A stretch of 64,000 nt of DNA, from contig NZ_CP116887.1 of NCBI RefSeq assembly GCF_028421645.1, positions 3,970,001-4,034,000 of the forward strand. Reading direction: 5' to 3'. This document shows, piece by piece, positions 34,306 through 43,732 of the stretch. The DNA comes from Aneurinibacillus sp. Ricciae_BoGa-3 (GTDB lineage Bacteria; Bacillota; Bacilli; Aneurinibacillales; Aneurinibacillaceae). Position numbers and translations under genes: made by a program. Within the stretch, counting starts at the first letter, position 1. Each line of letters starts with the position of its first letter. A model generated the notes under the pieces. That model saw nothing but the letters and a program-made list of their open reading frames with translations, was not told the origin of the DNA and searched no databases.

Positions 34306-36969
34306 TCATCCTTTAAGTTCCTGGATTCTTGCGTGCACTTTCGCCTGCTTATCCAGGTAATCCTTTTCTTTAGCCCGTTCTTCTTCTATAACGCGAGCAG
34401 GCGCCTTATCGACAAAACCTTTGTTCGCAAGCTTTTTCTGGACACGTTCCACTTCTTTATTCAGGTTTTCGAGTTCTTTTTCCAGACGCGCTACTTCTTT
34501 GCCTATATCAATAAGCCCGGCGAGCGGCAGGTACAATTCGGCACCTGAGAGAACGGCTGTCATCGCTTTATCCGGCGCTTCTAAATCAGTGCCCATCTGG
34601 AGCACTTCCGGATTGCAGAAACGCTCAATATAGGCTTTCCCGCCTTCCAGGTAAGAAAGCACACTGGCATCAGCAGCCTTGATCAACAACTCAATTTTCT
34701 TGCTCATCGGCACGTTTACTTCCGCCCGAATGTTGCGCACGCCGCGGATTACATCGATAAGAAGATTCATCTGCTTCACAGCTTCTTCGTCCACTAAATC
34801 TTCGCGGTATGTTGGCCACTCGGCGCGAATGAGGCTTTCTCCTTTATGCGGCAGGTGCTGCCAGATATCTTCTGTTACAAAAGGCATAAAAGGATGCAGA
34901 AGGCGCATGGTGCGGTCCAGCACGTATGCAAGCACAGAACGCGTTGTTTTCTTTGCTGCCTCGTCTTCCCCGTAGAGCGGAAGTTTTGCCACCTCGATAT
35001 ACCAATCACACAGCTCATCCCACACGAAGTTGTACAACACACGGCCAACTTCACCATATTCAAACGCATCGAGCAGTCTGGTCGTTTCCTTCACCGTCTC
35101 ATTGAGGCGGTGAAGAATCCACTTATCCGCAATGCCAAGGTTTGCTGAAATATCGATATCTTCATAGGTGAAGCCTTCCATATTCATCAGGGCAAAGCGG
35201 GAGGCATTCCAGATTTTATTAGCAAAGTTGCGCGCCGCTTCAACCCGTTCCCAGCGGAAGCGCTGATCGTTACCAGGTGTGCAGCCAGTAGCAAGCATAT
35301 AGCGCATGGCGTCTGCGCCGTACTGCTCGATAACCTCCATCGGATCGATCCCGTTGCCGAGCGATTTGGACATCTTGCGCCCTTCCGCATCACGGACAAG
35401 TCCGGTTATCAATACATATTTAAACGGATTTTCCCCGGTGAATTCAAGGGCCGTAAAGATCATGCGGGCCACCCAGAAATAAATAATATCATACCCAGTT
35501 ACAAGCACATCGGTTGGATAGAAGTGCTTCAAATCTTCCGTTTCATCCGGCCAGCCAAGTGTGGAGAACGGCCAGAGGGCTGAACTAAACCACGTATCCA
35601 GTACGTCATTATCCTGCTTTAGGCGGCTGCTCTGACAGTGCGGGCAGGTGTGAGCATCCTCACGGGATACGATGATTTCACCGCAGTCTTCGCAGTACCA
35701 CGCCGGAATGCGGTGGCCCCACCACAGCTGGCGGGAAATACACCAGTCGCGTACATTTTCGATCCAATGCAGATAAATCTTTTCAAAACGGTCTGGTACA
35801 AACGCAACACCCTCTTTGGATTTTGCGTCCGCAATCGCCTTTTCAGCGAGCGGACCCATTTTCACGAACCACTGGGTAGAAAGGTATGGCTCTACAACGG
35901 CGCCGCTGCGCTCGCTGTGCCCAACCGAATGCATGTGCTCTTCAATTTTGAATAGAACGCCCATCTCCTGCAGATCACGCACGATATTTTTACGGCATTC
36001 AAAACGGTCCTGGCCCTGATAGGAACCAGCATTCTCGTTCATTTTGCCGGCCTCATCCATTACAAGGATCTGCGCCAGATCGTGGCGGCGGCCCAGTTCA
36101 AAGTCGTTCGGGTCGTGAGCCGGGGTAATTTTTACCGCACCGCTTCCGAATTCGCGATCTACATAATCATCAGCCACAATCGGGATCTCGCGGTTTACGA
36201 TAGGAACGATAACGGTTTTTCCGATCAAGTGCTGGTAGCGTTCATCTTCCGGGTGAACAGCCACCGCTGTATCGCCGAGCATCGTTTCCGGACGGGTTGT
36301 CGCGACTTCAATGGAGCCTGTGCCGTCTTTTAGCGGATAACGAAGATGGTAGAGAGCTCCCTGCACGTCCTTGTATTCGACCTCAATATCCGACAAAGCG
36401 GTCCGGGTTGCCGGATCCCAGTTAATAATGTATTTTCCGCGATAGATTAAACCTTTCTCATAGAGGCGCACAAATACTTCGCGAACCGCGCGGGACAGCC
36501 CTTCATCCAGCGTAAAGCGCTCGCGGCTGTAATCCAGCGAAAGCCCCATTTTTGTCCACTGCTGGCGGATAATATCCGCATAGCGATCCTTCCATTCCCA
36601 TACCTTTTCTACAAATTTCTCGCGGCCCAGGTCATAGCGGGACACGCCTTCTTCGCGAAGCTTGCCCTCTACGCGGGCCTGGGTAGCGATACCGGCATGG
36701 TCCATTCCCGGTACCCAGAGCGCGTCAAACCCCTGCATGCGCTTAAAGCGAATCATGATATCCTGCAGTGTGTTATTAAGCGCATGTCCAATATGTAAAT
36801 TACCGGTTACGTTTGGCGGCGGAATTACGATAGTAAAAGGCGTTTTATCCGGATTTCGCTCCGCTTTAAAATAGCCATTATCACGCCAGAACGGGTACCA
36901 CTTGGCTTCAGCGGCCTTCGGGTCGTATTTCGTTGGCATCTCGATCTGATTGTTTTCCTGACTGGACAT
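34306..36969 (-). CDS. valS: Valyl-tRNA synthetase
   Basis: An 887-residue class I synthetase that charges tRNA-Val, with post-transfer editing of threonine. The HIGH motif is NLHIGHALN, the editing domain (CP1) carries [19 protein letters not shown], and the KMSKS motif is [10 protein letters not shown]. The C-terminal coiled coil ([21 protein letters not shown] region) contacts tRNA. The ATG at 36969 follows GGAGG and gives the normal family N-terminus. Expression is controlled by the T-box just upstream. Confidence 0.98.
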   Translation of the reverse strand: MSSQENNQIEMPTKYDPKAAEAKWYPFWRDNGYFKAERNPDKTPFTIVIPPPNVTGNLHIGHALNNTLQDIMIRFKRMQGFDALWVPGMDHAGIATQARVEGKLREEGVSRYDLGREKFVEKVWEWKDRYADIIRQQWTKMGLSLDYSRERFTLDEGLSRAVREVFVRLYEKGLIYRGKYIINWDPATRTALSDIEVEYKDVQGALYHLRYPLKDGTGSIEVATTRPETMLGDTAVAVHPEDERYQHLIGKTVIVPIVNREIPIVADDYVDREFGSGAVKITPAHDPNDFELGRRHDLAQILVMDEAGKMNENAGSYQGQDRFECRKNIVRDLQEMGVLFKIEEHMHSVGHSERSGAVVEPYLSTQWFVKMGPLAEKAIADAKSKEGVAFVPDRFEKIYLHWIENVRDWCISRQLWWGHRIPAWYCEDCGEIIVSREDAHTCPHCQSSRLKQDNDVLDTWFSSALWPFSTLGWPDETEDLKHFYPTDVLVTGYDIIYFWVARMIFTALEFTGENPFKYVLITGLVRDAEGRKMSKSLGNGIDPMEVIEQYGADAMRYMLATGCTPGNDQRFRWERVEAARNFANKIWNASRFALMNMEGFTYEDIDISANLGIADKWILHRLNETVKETTRLLDAFEYGEVGRVLYNFVWDELCDWYIEVAKLPLYGEDEAAKKTTRSVLAYVLDRTMRLLHPFMPFVTEDIWQHLPHKGESLIRAEWPTYREDLVDEEAVKQMNLLIDVIRGVRNIRAEVNVPMSKKIELLIKAADASVLSYLEGGKAYIERFCNPEVLQMGTDLEAPDKAMTAVLSGAELYLPLAGLIDIGKEVARLEKELENLNKEVERVQKKLANKGFVDKAPARVIEEERAKEKDYLDKQAKVHARIQELKG

Positions 36970-37002
36970 TCCAATACCTCCACAAAGATATAAATGAGCA
37001 AT

Positions 37003-37250
37003 AAAAAAACTCCTGCGTCCGGCCAAAGGACGAAGGAGTTGATTTCGCGGTACCACCTTTGTTAACCTGCCACATAAAGACGCAGGTTCACTTCATTCTC
37101 ATAACGGAGAAAACTCCGGTCTGCTCTACTAAGCTTTCAAGCAGACAGCTCTGAGGCTACCTTCTATCAGTACTTCCATGCGGCCTTCCACCGGCGGCCC
37201 GCTCTCTGGTATGGCTTCCTGATATACTCTTCCTCGTCATTGCCAAGATC
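37003..37250 (-). promoter_or_regulatory. T-box riboswitch of valS (valine-responsive)
   Basis: The T-box sequence GGTGGTACCGCG is at 37046-37057 on the minus strand. It is followed by the terminator AACTCCTTCGTCC / GGACGCAGGAGTT with seven T (37003-37040). Upstream lie the long Stem I and Stem II/III helices. The likely specifier triplet is GUA at 37171-37173, within GAAGUACUGA. Uncharged tRNA-Val would pair with specifier and T-box and favour the antiterminator, raising valS expression. Confidence 0.93.
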
Positions 37251-37269
37251 ATATGAAACTTATTGTATT

Positions 37270-37299
37270 ATTGTACCCAGTTACCTATAAGTTAGTCAA
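37270..37299 (-). promoter_or_regulatory. Sigma-A promoter of valS T-box
   Basis: Minus-strand TTGACT (37294-37299), an 18-bp spacer and TACAAT (37270-37275), just upstream of the T-box leader. Confidence 0.7.
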
Positions 37300-37394
37300 C
37301 ATTCAACAATACCTAGCTTTTTTTCAGCAAATTTTTCACCATCCCTCGATTTCCCTCATAAGCTGTATGAGCATAACAAAAGTAGGTGAATCTT

Positions 37395-37577
37395 ATGAAA
37401 AAAGGCTGGCGCTGCCACCCTTTCTATATAAAAATCCGATATGGAGCCACTCAACTGTTAATTCCTTTTATCGTTTTCCAGCTAGTTCGCACGCTTATTT
37501 TCCCTACTTCCTTCGATGTGCTTCTGCTCCTCGTGTTAATCGGAGTGTATGCTGCCCTACTGCTTGATTGGGTTTAA
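37395..37577 (+). CDS. Small hydrophobic protein, divergent from valS
   Basis: A 60-residue basic protein with two probable membrane segments (LLIPFIVFQLVRTLIF and FDVLLLLVLIGVYAALLLDW). The ATG at 37395 has AGGTG six bases upstream. It reads divergently from the valS T-box promoter. I know no specific function; similar short membrane proteins are often left unannotated in Bacillales genomes. Confidence 0.5.
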   Translation: MKKGWRCHPFYIKIRYGATQLLIPFIVFQLVRTLIFPTSFDVLLLLVLIGVYAALLLDWV

Positions 37578-37666
37578 CACACAAAAAAGAGGTAAAATAC
37601 AGCTAAATGAAATATCTGAATTGTTATGCAAATCAATTGAATTAATCAATAGCTTTTTTTATAATA

Positions 37667-38034
37667 GTGATAACAACAAAGAAACGGTGCGTTTCCCCTA
37701 TTCAGGTTAATGTTGGAAAAGTGGCAGAAGCGGTGGGTGTTACAGTTGATACTGTTCGTCATTGGGAAAAGGAAGGCAAAATTAAATCAGAACGTACATC
37801 TGGCGGGCACAGAAGGTACAATTTGGGTCATGTTCTGTCTTATGTAAATGGCTTAGATATGGTAGTGAAATTATTTTTGAAATGTGTCGAATTCACGGTG
37901 TGGAGATTGTCATTTTGAATAAGGATGAACAAAAGAGATATGAAGAAGAATTAGTCGAAGATGTTCTTTTCATTATCACGGCTTTTTCCGCTAAACTTTA
38001 TGGAAGTAGAAGCCATAAAATAAAAGTATTGTAG
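37667..38034 (+). pseudogene. IS607 TnpA serine recombinase remnant
   Basis: The first part encodes a MerR-type helix-turn-helix (VGKVAEAVGVTVDTVRHWEKEG, in part) as in IS607 TnpA. After NGLDM (near 37857) the frame changes and the TnpA C-terminus resumes in another frame: EIIFEMCRIHGVEIVILN, then the conserved end FSAKLYGSRSHKIKVL and a TAG at 38032-38034. The catalytic serine-recombinase core is missing, so an internal deletion with frameshift has inactivated it. Confidence 0.75.
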
Positions 38035-38045
38035 ATTCGGCAAAT

Positions 38046-39143
38046 ATGTGGTTCAAAGAAGGGTCTAACGATGGCAAAGAAAAACAAAAACCGAAGGTTA
38101 TCAAACGGTTTGAACGAACCGTCAAACAACATAGTACGCATGTGAGCGATTGGGAAGAAGTTCACCATATTGCAAAGCAATATCTTTGGTCAAATGCTAA
38201 AAACAGTATCCGTTCTGCGATTCGTAAAAATCCTCATCTGACAGAAGATGAAAAGTTATACCTTTACTATGTGTTAAAAGCGGCCCCCTGTTTTTATGCC
38301 ATTTTGACACGGAAGTCGTTTGCTAGACCCCATAAAATTTCTTCTCTTATCCTACGAGAAAAATATGTACATAATCTGCTTCTTCGTATTGTGATGAAAG
38401 AAAACCAACAATTAGAACTTCATCATTGTGTAATAACAAAAATGAAGCAAATCTGGAGATATAAAAATATAGTGGGTTTGGATAAAGGTCATCGCACGCT
38501 TATTTCTACTTCTTCGGGCAATTTATACGGTCAAAAATTAAATGAGTTGTTGAACAAGGAAACGGAACGCCTTAACAAGGTTAACCGGAAACGGAATCAG
38601 ATATGGGCGTTGATGGATAAGCATAAACGAGCTGGAAATCACGAGAAAGCCGAACGTATCCTACTAAACAATTTTGGCAGAAAGAAATACAATCGCCTGA
38701 AACATAAACATGATGAAACGGCAAAGAGCTATATAAACTTTAGCTTGAACCAGTTTTATCTTGTAGAACAGCCAAGCGAGGTTATAACAGAAGATTTGTC
38801 TTTTGTCAGCTGGAACGATAAATTTCCGAAGCACATTAAGCGTAAGCTGTCGCGCTGGATTAATTACATACAAGAGCGGATAGAATTTAAGTGTAATTTA
38901 TGGAATGTGGCTCATACTGTTGTAAACGCAGCGTATACCTCGCAAGTTTGCCATAAATGTGATTCGTTTGGTGAACGTAAACAAGATGTATTCACCTGCA
39001 AGAAATGCGGTACGATGCATGCCGATATCAATGCCAGCAAAAATATCAAAAAACGCAAAACGGATAAGGAAATCAACCTAATTACACCTTACAAAGAAGT
39101 GAAAAGAATACTAGAAAAACGACTTACCTTAACAGCTTCATAA
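38046..39143 (+). CDS. tnpB: TnpB (IS607-associated RNA-guided nuclease family), shortened
   Basis: A 365-residue TnpB. The RuvC triad is present: Asp146 in VGLDKGHR, Glu249 in VITEDLSF, Asp327 in MHADINAS. The zinc finger has Cys302, 305, 318 and 321. The region before Asp146 is much shorter than in typical IS607 TnpB proteins and lacks a recognisable wedge domain, so part of the RNA/DNA-binding lobe is probably deleted. Starts just after the tnpA remnant. Guide-RNA-directed cleavage may be impaired although the active site is intact. Confidence 0.72.
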   Translation: MWFKEGSNDGKEKQKPKVIKRFERTVKQHSTHVSDWEEVHHIAKQYLWSNAKNSIRSAIRKNPHLTEDEKLYLYYVLKAAPCFYAILTRKSFARPHKISSLILREKYVHNLLLRIVMKENQQLELHHCVITKMKQIWRYKNIVGLDKGHRTLISTSSGNLYGQKLNELLNKETERLNKVNRKRNQIWALMDKHKRAGNHEKAERILLNNFGRKKYNRLKHKHDETAKSYINFSLNQFYLVEQPSEVITEDLSFVSWNDKFPKHIKRKLSRWINYIQERIEFKCNLWNVAHTVVNAAYTSQVCHKCDSFGERKQDVFTCKKCGTMHADINASKNIKKRKTDKEINLITPYKEVKRILEKRLTLTAS

Positions 39144-39158
39144 AAAATTAAAAAATAT

Positions 39159-39233
39159 GGTTCTGCCCTATTACAAATATCGCCACCCTTCCACGGAAGA
39201 AGCTATATTTTACTTCGGGAGTAGGACAGAACC
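39159..39233 (+). ncRNA. Possible omega-RNA hairpin downstream of tnpB
   Basis: A stem GGTTCTG-CCCTA / TAGG-CAGAACC lies 15 bp after the tnpB stop, in the place where TnpB guide RNAs (omega-RNA, reaching the right end of the element) usually lie. Only the hairpin is visible; the guide end is not determined. Confidence 0.35.
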
Positions 39234-39422
39234 TTTGCTTTCCGGATTTTTCTACGGTTGTGGGAAGGACTCGTGATGGCAGGGAGCCTTTGCCTGTACC
39301 AGCTTGTTCACTGGCTCAACCAAGACCTTACCGAAAGATAAGGAGCGAATTACCTAAAAATCTGTATTTGGACCAGCCACCATTGGCATGAACGAAAAGG
39401 GCTCACCTTTGATGTATCGGGT

Positions 39423-40919
39423 TTAACTTCGGACTGGTATATACAGAACCTGGCCTTTGGCAATGGCTACGTTTGTATGAAGTCCATTCGCCTGGGCAAT
39501 ATCAGCAGGTGTTACACTATAGCGCTCGGCAATCGCATCCAGGGTTTCATCATTCTGGGCAATGCACATTTTCAGCCTTGTATAAGTTTCCTCCTGACTC
39601 ATAAAAGTGGTGAGATAAAGCGCACTATCCCGATTTTTTGCGGCTGGCCCTTCTTCTTCTTCCGTGCTTATATTTTCATTCTCATTGCGGTTCTCCATCG
39701 CATAAGCTACGGAAGGCGCTTCTTGCTGGCTGTCCTGCCCATTAGGTTTCGGCGTAAACAGAGTAGAAGGATTAACTGTTACCGGCTCGGATTTGGTTCC
39801 TTTCAGGGTGATAGCCACTTTCACTTCTTCCCTTGTTTGCTCTTCTGGTTCCGACTCCTCTTCCACGGCTTCTGCGCTTCGGTCTTCTGTCTCTTCCTCG
39901 TCCTCTTTCTGTTGCTCTACCTTTTGCTCTACTTCTTCCCGGCTTTCCCCTTTTACGAGCGCCCTCTCTTCTTCTATAATAGGCTTAAGCTCCTCTTCCG
40001 AGATTGCCTCCTTGGAAGCAATGTTGTTGTCCCCGGCAGGGCTTTCTTCAGCTTTTTTCTCCGCCTTTACTTCTTGAATGGCGTCTTTGATAATCGCCAA
40101 TTCCGTTTTTGCCTCATTTGCTTCTGCCTTCGTCGGTTCTGCTTTTGCTGTTTCTGCTTTTGCTGTTTCTGCTTTCGCAGGCTCTGCTCTTACCTCTTCT
40201 GCTTTTACTTCCTGTTCTTCCTGTTCCTCCTGTTCGTCTGACTCAATCTCTGCCCGTTCTTCTAACGTATCGCTTATATTGTCCACTTTTGTTTCAGGTT
40301 GTTTTGCTTGTTCAGCATGACTAAACACATCCCCGGCAACCAGCCACTCTGCGTTTATGCCCGGGCTGAGTATCCGGCTTTCTTCTCCCTTATCAGTAAT
40401 CGCCTCTTCAACTTCCTCCGGTTCCGCAGCGGACGGGGAGATAAATTGTGTAATCCCATTTAGGGCCAATTCCGCTGTGATGGTGAGCTTGCGTGAAGAT
40501 TGAATATCATAGTCAAAAGCTGAAATCGTCGCAAACACATCTTTAATGTTTTTGACCCGTTCGCGCGGAATTCGAATGTGCACGGGTGTCCGGTGCGAGA
40601 AGGTAATAAGCGGAATCTCCTCTTCCGTATAATCAACCGGTTCGATCGCAAACGGATTAAATTTGACTGAATCAATGTACCCAGGGGATTCGGGGGAATT
40701 GTTATTCATAAAAGGGGTAGCCGAACCCTCCTGCTTGCCGATATACTTGCCTGCCAGCAGCAGATAACCTGAAATGGTTATATCGTCATCCGTTTCTTGA
40801 ATGGAGATAACGGGGGTCAGTTCTATTTCATCGATTTCCTGTATCTCCTTTTCGTTATGGTTGACAAAAAAGGCGTCCTGGACAGGAAATGAAAGCATGT
40901 TATGATTACCCTGATTCAT
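39423..40919 (-). CDS. spoVID: Stage VI sporulation protein D (SpoVID), spore coat morphogen
   Basis: A 498-residue mother-cell protein that makes the spore coat encase the forespore. The N-terminal domain (LSFPVQDAFFVNHNEKEIQEI, in part) is SpoVID-specific. The middle is a long Glu/Lys/Ala-rich disordered region (about 230-440). The C-terminus is a LysM domain (NDETLDAIAERYSVTPADIAQ) that, in B. subtilis, binds peptidoglycan precursor in vegetative cells and is then hidden by SafA. The ATG at 40919 has GGAGG ten bases upstream. Downstream of hemL as in B. subtilis. Confidence 0.92.
   Translation of the reverse strand: MNQGNHNMLSFPVQDAFFVNHNEKEIQEIDEIELTPVISIQETDDDITISGYLLLAGKYIGKQEGSATPFMNNNSPESPGYIDSVKFNPFAIEPVDYTEEEIPLITFSHRTPVHIRIPRERVKNIKDVFATISAFDYDIQSSRKLTITAELALNGITQFISPSAAEPEEVEEAITDKGEESRILSPGINAEWLVAGDVFSHAEQAKQPETKVDNISDTLEERAEIESDEQEEQEEQEVKAEEVRAEPAKAETAKAETAKAEPTKAEANEAKTELAIIKDAIQEVKAEKKAEESPAGDNNIASKEAISEEELKPIIEEERALVKGESREEVEQKVEQQKEDEEETEDRSAEAVEEESEPEEQTREEVKVAITLKGTKSEPVTVNPSTLFTPKPNGQDSQQEAPSVAYAMENRNENENISTEEEEGPAAKNRDSALYLTTFMSQEETYTRLKMCIAQNDETLDAIAERYSVTPADIAQANGLHTNVAIAKGQVLYIPVRS
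40126..40185 (-). repeat. Tandem 15-bp repeats inside spoVID
   Basis: Four imperfect 15-nt units encode a repeated ETAKA-type pentapeptide (AKAETAKAETAKAEP) in the disordered middle of SpoVID. Copy number is likely to vary between strains. Confidence 0.8.
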
Positions 40920-40958
40920 GTTGCTTATTCCTCCTTTCACGATTCACTTCTTTATTAA

Positions 40959-40986
40959 ATATATAGGGAGAAAATCATAGATATGC
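40959..40986 (-). promoter_or_regulatory. Possible sigma-E-type promoter of spoVID
   Basis: Minus-strand GCATATC (40980-40986) and CTATATAT (40959-40966) with 13 bp between them, close to the sigma-E pattern (kmATATT, 14 bp, CATACAHT). spoVID is a sigma-E gene in B. subtilis. It starts just after the end of repeat copy 4. Confidence 0.4.
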
Positions 40987-40994
40987 CAAAACCG

Positions 40995-41218
40995 GAGAAA
41001 AACATCGTGGGCCATGCCGCTCTCTCCTTTCCCCTCATAGAAGTTTTACGGCCGCTTTGTGGAACGACGGACGGACCGGCAAAACATCTGGGTATCTCAA
41101 TGATGGAGTCAGTTGCCGGTCTTTTTCGTCCTCTGTTCCACACGCTCCACAAGGGGAAAGAAAGGTGCGGACATGCGCCTCACGATGTTTTCTTTGGTGT
41201 TTCGGGACCGCAGGTCCC
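40995..41218 (-). repeat. Structured dispersed repeat, copy 4 (candidate ncRNA)
   Basis: This lies in the gene-free stretch 40920-41404 between the hemL terminator and spoVID. It has the best-formed outer helix (AAACATCGTG/CACGATGTTT, ten perfect pairs) and a nine-pair inner helix (GACCGGCAA/TTGCCGGTC). The hairpin GGGACC-GCA-GGTCCC is at 41204-41218. Similarity to copy 1 extends to about 41320, past the hairpin. On the minus strand the outer helix ends in a T-run (GATGTTTTTCTC). Confidence 0.85.
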
Positions 41219-41350
41219 TTTTAAAAAATCACCGACGGCCTTGAATACTGTGAAGCACATTAACTTTCCACATCAACAAAGAAAATCGGACCTATCGATC
41301 CCAACAGAAAATGACTTTAAGACTTTAAAGTGGAATAAACTTTCTACTGC

Positions 41351-41390
41351 AAAAAAGCCATCCCCCTGTACGAACAGGAGAACGGCTTTC
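41351..41390 (-). terminator. Intrinsic terminator of hemAXCDBL
   Basis: Minus-strand AAAGCC, inner CCTGT/ACAGG, GGCTTTTTT. It follows the hemL stop by 14 bp. Confidence 0.82.
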
Positions 41391-41404
41391 GTTAAAGTGT
41401 TGTA

Positions 41405-42694
41405 TTATAGTTGCTTAAAGGCTTCATAATTGGCCTGGATGGTCCGTTCGATGTCCTCGGCCGAATGTGCGGTAGAGATAAACATGCCTTCGAATTGAGA
41501 TGGCGGCAGGGAAACGCCCGCTTCCGCCATCAGGCGGAAGTATTTGCTAAAACGCTCCAAATTGGATGTTCTGGCCGTTTCATAGTTTACAACCTTTTCA
41601 CCGGTAAAGAACATACCCACCATTGAACCTACCCGGTTAAGATGGACAGGAATGCCAAGCTCGCGGGCATTAGCCGCTATTCCTTCTTCCAGCCGGGCTG
41701 CTTTACTCTCCAGTTCTTCATACACCCCGGGCTTGCCAAGTTCTTTGAGTGTGGCGTAACCCGCCGTCATAGCCAGCGGATTGCCGGAGAGGGTCCCCGC
41801 CTGATATACCGGTCCGTCTGGTGCAATCTGGCGCATGATTTCCTCTTTCCCACCATAGGCCCCAACCGGGAGGCCGCCACCGATAACTTTGCCCATGGTG
41901 GTCAGGTCCGGCGTAATACCAAACCGTCCCTGGGCACAGTGGTAATCCACACGAAAACCGGTCATGACCTCATCGAATATGAGGACTGTCCCGTGCTGTT
42001 CAGTCAATTGACGCAGACCTTCAAGAAATCCTGGTTGCGGAGGCACAACACCCATATTGCCCGCAACGGGTTCCACAATGACAGCAGCCAGTTCATGGCC
42101 AAATTTTTCAAAGGTGGCCTTTACACTGTCCAGATCGTTATACGCTGTAGTGATCGTGTGGGCTGCAATCGACTCCGGAACCCCCGGGCTGTCAGGCAAG
42201 CCGAGCGTTGCCACCCCGGAACCGGCTTTAATAAGCAGGCTGTCTCCATGCCCATGATAGCTACCTTCGAATTTTAAAATTTTATCCCGTTTCGTATAGC
42301 CGCGCGCCAGGCGCAGCGCACTCATTGTTGCCTCTGTGCCGGAGTTAACCATGCGAACCACTTCAACGGAAGGGACAATCTTACATACAAGTCTGGCCAT
42401 ATCTGTTTCGATGGTTGTTGGAGCGCCGAAACTTGTGCCTTTCTCCATCGCTTCCCGCAGCGCCCGCTGTACTTCAGGATGACAGTGCCCAAGAATCAGG
42501 GGACCCCAGGAACCGACGAAATCAATATATTCATTGCCGTCAATGTCATAAATTTTCGAGCCGGCCCCATGGTCCATGTAAATGGGATTCATCCCGACAG
42601 ATTTAAAGGCGCGCACGGGGCTATTTACCCCGCCTGGCATATATTTCTTCGCTTCCGCAAAGTTTTCAATTGATTTATCGAATGATTTACCCAC
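41405..42694 (-). CDS. hemL: Glutamate-1-semialdehyde 2,1-aminomutase
   Basis: A 429-residue PLP enzyme that converts glutamate-1-semialdehyde to 5-aminolevulinate. The PLP lysine lies in [18 protein letters not shown], and [10 protein letters not shown] carries the aspartate that contacts the cofactor nitrogen. The start is GTG at 42694 with AAGGAGG upstream. It is the last gene of the heme operon. B. subtilis has a second copy (gsaB) elsewhere; only this one is in the window. Confidence 0.97.
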   Translation of the reverse strand: MGKSFDKSIENFAEAKKYMPGGVNSPVRAFKSVGMNPIYMDHGAGSKIYDIDGNEYIDFVGSWGPLILGHCHPEVQRALREAMEKGTSFGAPTTIETDMARLVCKIVPSVEVVRMVNSGTEATMSALRLARGYTKRDKILKFEGSYHGHGDSLLIKAGSGVATLGLPDSPGVPESIAAHTITTAYNDLDSVKATFEKFGHELAAVIVEPVAGNMGVVPPQPGFLEGLRQLTEQHGTVLIFDEVMTGFRVDYHCAQGRFGITPDLTTMGKVIGGGLPVGAYGGKEEIMRQIAPDGPVYQAGTLSGNPLAMTAGYATLKELGKPGVYEELESKAARLEEGIAANARELGIPVHLNRVGSMVGMFFTGEKVVNYETARTSNLERFSKYFRLMAEAGVSLPPSQFEGMFISTAHSAEDIERTIQANYEAFKQL

Positions 42695-42721
42695 GTGGAC
42701 AGCCTCCTTGGCGCATGTATG

Positions 42722-43702
42722 CTAGTCTAATTGACGCAGCCAGCGCGCCGCATCTTTCGAGGAATACGTAATAATCATATCAGAGCCGGCACGTTTGAGG
42801 CCTGTAAGCATCTCAAGCGTAATGGCTTTCTCATCAACCCAGCCGCGCTGTGCAGCGGCTTTAATCATAGAATATTCCCCGCTCACATTGTAAGAACACA
42901 CTGGAAGGTCAAAATTGTCTTTTACTTCACGAATGATATCCATAAATGCCATAGCCGGCTTCACAATCAGAATATCTGCTCCTTCTTCTACATCTGAAGC
43001 CGCTTCTCTCATGGCCTCTCTGCGGTTAGCCGGATCCATCTGGTACGTTTTACGGTCGCCAAACTGCGGCGTGGAATGTGCAGCATCCCGGAAAGGGCCA
43101 TAGAATTGGGAAGCGTATTTCACCGCATACGACATGATCGGCACATTGGTTAGCCCCGCCTCATCCAGCCCTGCACGGATGGCAGCAACGAAACCATCCA
43201 TCATATTGGAAGGCGCGATAACATCCGCACCCGCTTTTGCCTGGGAGACAGCGGTTTTAACGAGCAGCTCAAGGCTTGAATCGTTATCCACATAATCGCC
43301 GTGGATCATCCCGCAGTGCCCGTGGTCTGTATACTGGCAGAGGCATGTATCCGCAATCGTGACAAGGTGAGGGGCCCACTGCTTCACTTTGCGTGTCGCC
43401 TTCTGCACGATCCCTTCATCGTTGAAAGCTTCGGATCCGCATTCATCTTTTTGGTTAGGAACGCCAAACAGAATAATCGACTGCAGGCCAAGACCCGCTA
43501 TTTCTTCTATTTCTTCTTCCAGGCGATCGAGTGAATAGTGGTAAACACCTGGCATAGAACTTACTTCTTTTTTGATATTTTCGCCTTCAACGACAAAGAT
43601 CGGATAAATAAAATCGTTCACTTCTAATGAAGTTTCACGTACAAGATTCCGCATGGCTGCTGTTGTACGAAGGCGGCGATGCCGTTTAAAATTGTCTACC
43701 AT
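42722..43702 (-). CDS. hemB: Delta-aminolevulinic acid dehydratase (porphobilinogen synthase)
   Basis: A 326-residue enzyme that joins two 5-aminolevulinates into porphobilinogen. The cysteine-rich zinc site [14 protein letters not shown] is present (zinc type), and the Schiff-base lysines lie in [17 protein letters not shown] and [18 protein letters not shown] precedes the ATG. Confidence 0.97.
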   Translation of the reverse strand: MVDNFKRHRRLRTTAAMRNLVRETSLEVNDFIYPIFVVEGENIKKEVSSMPGVYHYSLDRLEEEIEEIAGLGLQSIILFGVPNQKDECGSEAFNDEGIVQKATRKVKQWAPHLVTIADTCLCQYTDHGHCGMIHGDYVDNDSSLELLVKTAVSQAKAGADVIAPSNMMDGFVAAIRAGLDEAGLTNVPIMSYAVKYASQFYGPFRDAAHSTPQFGDRKTYQMDPANRREAMREAASDVEEGADILIVKPAMAFMDIIREVKDNFDLPVCSYNVSGEYSMIKAAAQRGWVDEKAITLEMLTGLKRAGSDMIITYSSKDAARWLRQLD

Positions 43703-43732
43703 GGTAATTCCTCCTTAAATGTGTGACAACAA

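Larger units (their letters stand above)
37585..39420 (+). mobile_element. Decayed IS607-type element
   Basis: Plus-strand remnant with a MerR-HTH serine recombinase (TnpA) fragment followed by a TnpB gene, the IS607 arrangement. It lies between the small membrane gene and spoVID, opposite in orientation to the flanking operon. The ends are estimated from gene limits; no terminal repeats are expected for this family. Both proteins look internally shortened, so the element is not autonomous. The 71 bp at its left edge before tnpA and the 279 bp after tnpB hold no gene. Confidence 0.65.

Noticed and set aside
40126..40185. Tandem units as a CRISPR-like array
   Set aside because: The 15-bp units are contiguous, in frame, without spacers, and encode a peptide repeat.
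39477..40241. 254-codon plus-strand frame opposite spoVID, rich in Leu, Phe and Cys
   Set aside because: It mirrors the Glu/Lys-rich coding strand of spoVID; such shadow frames arise from GAA/GAG-rich genes.
40983..41429. Plus-strand reading frame of 148 codons across repeat copy 4, with similar frames in copies 1-3
   Set aside because: The similarity among these frames comes from the shared repeat. Small insertions shift the frame between copies, and base changes preserve helices rather than codons.
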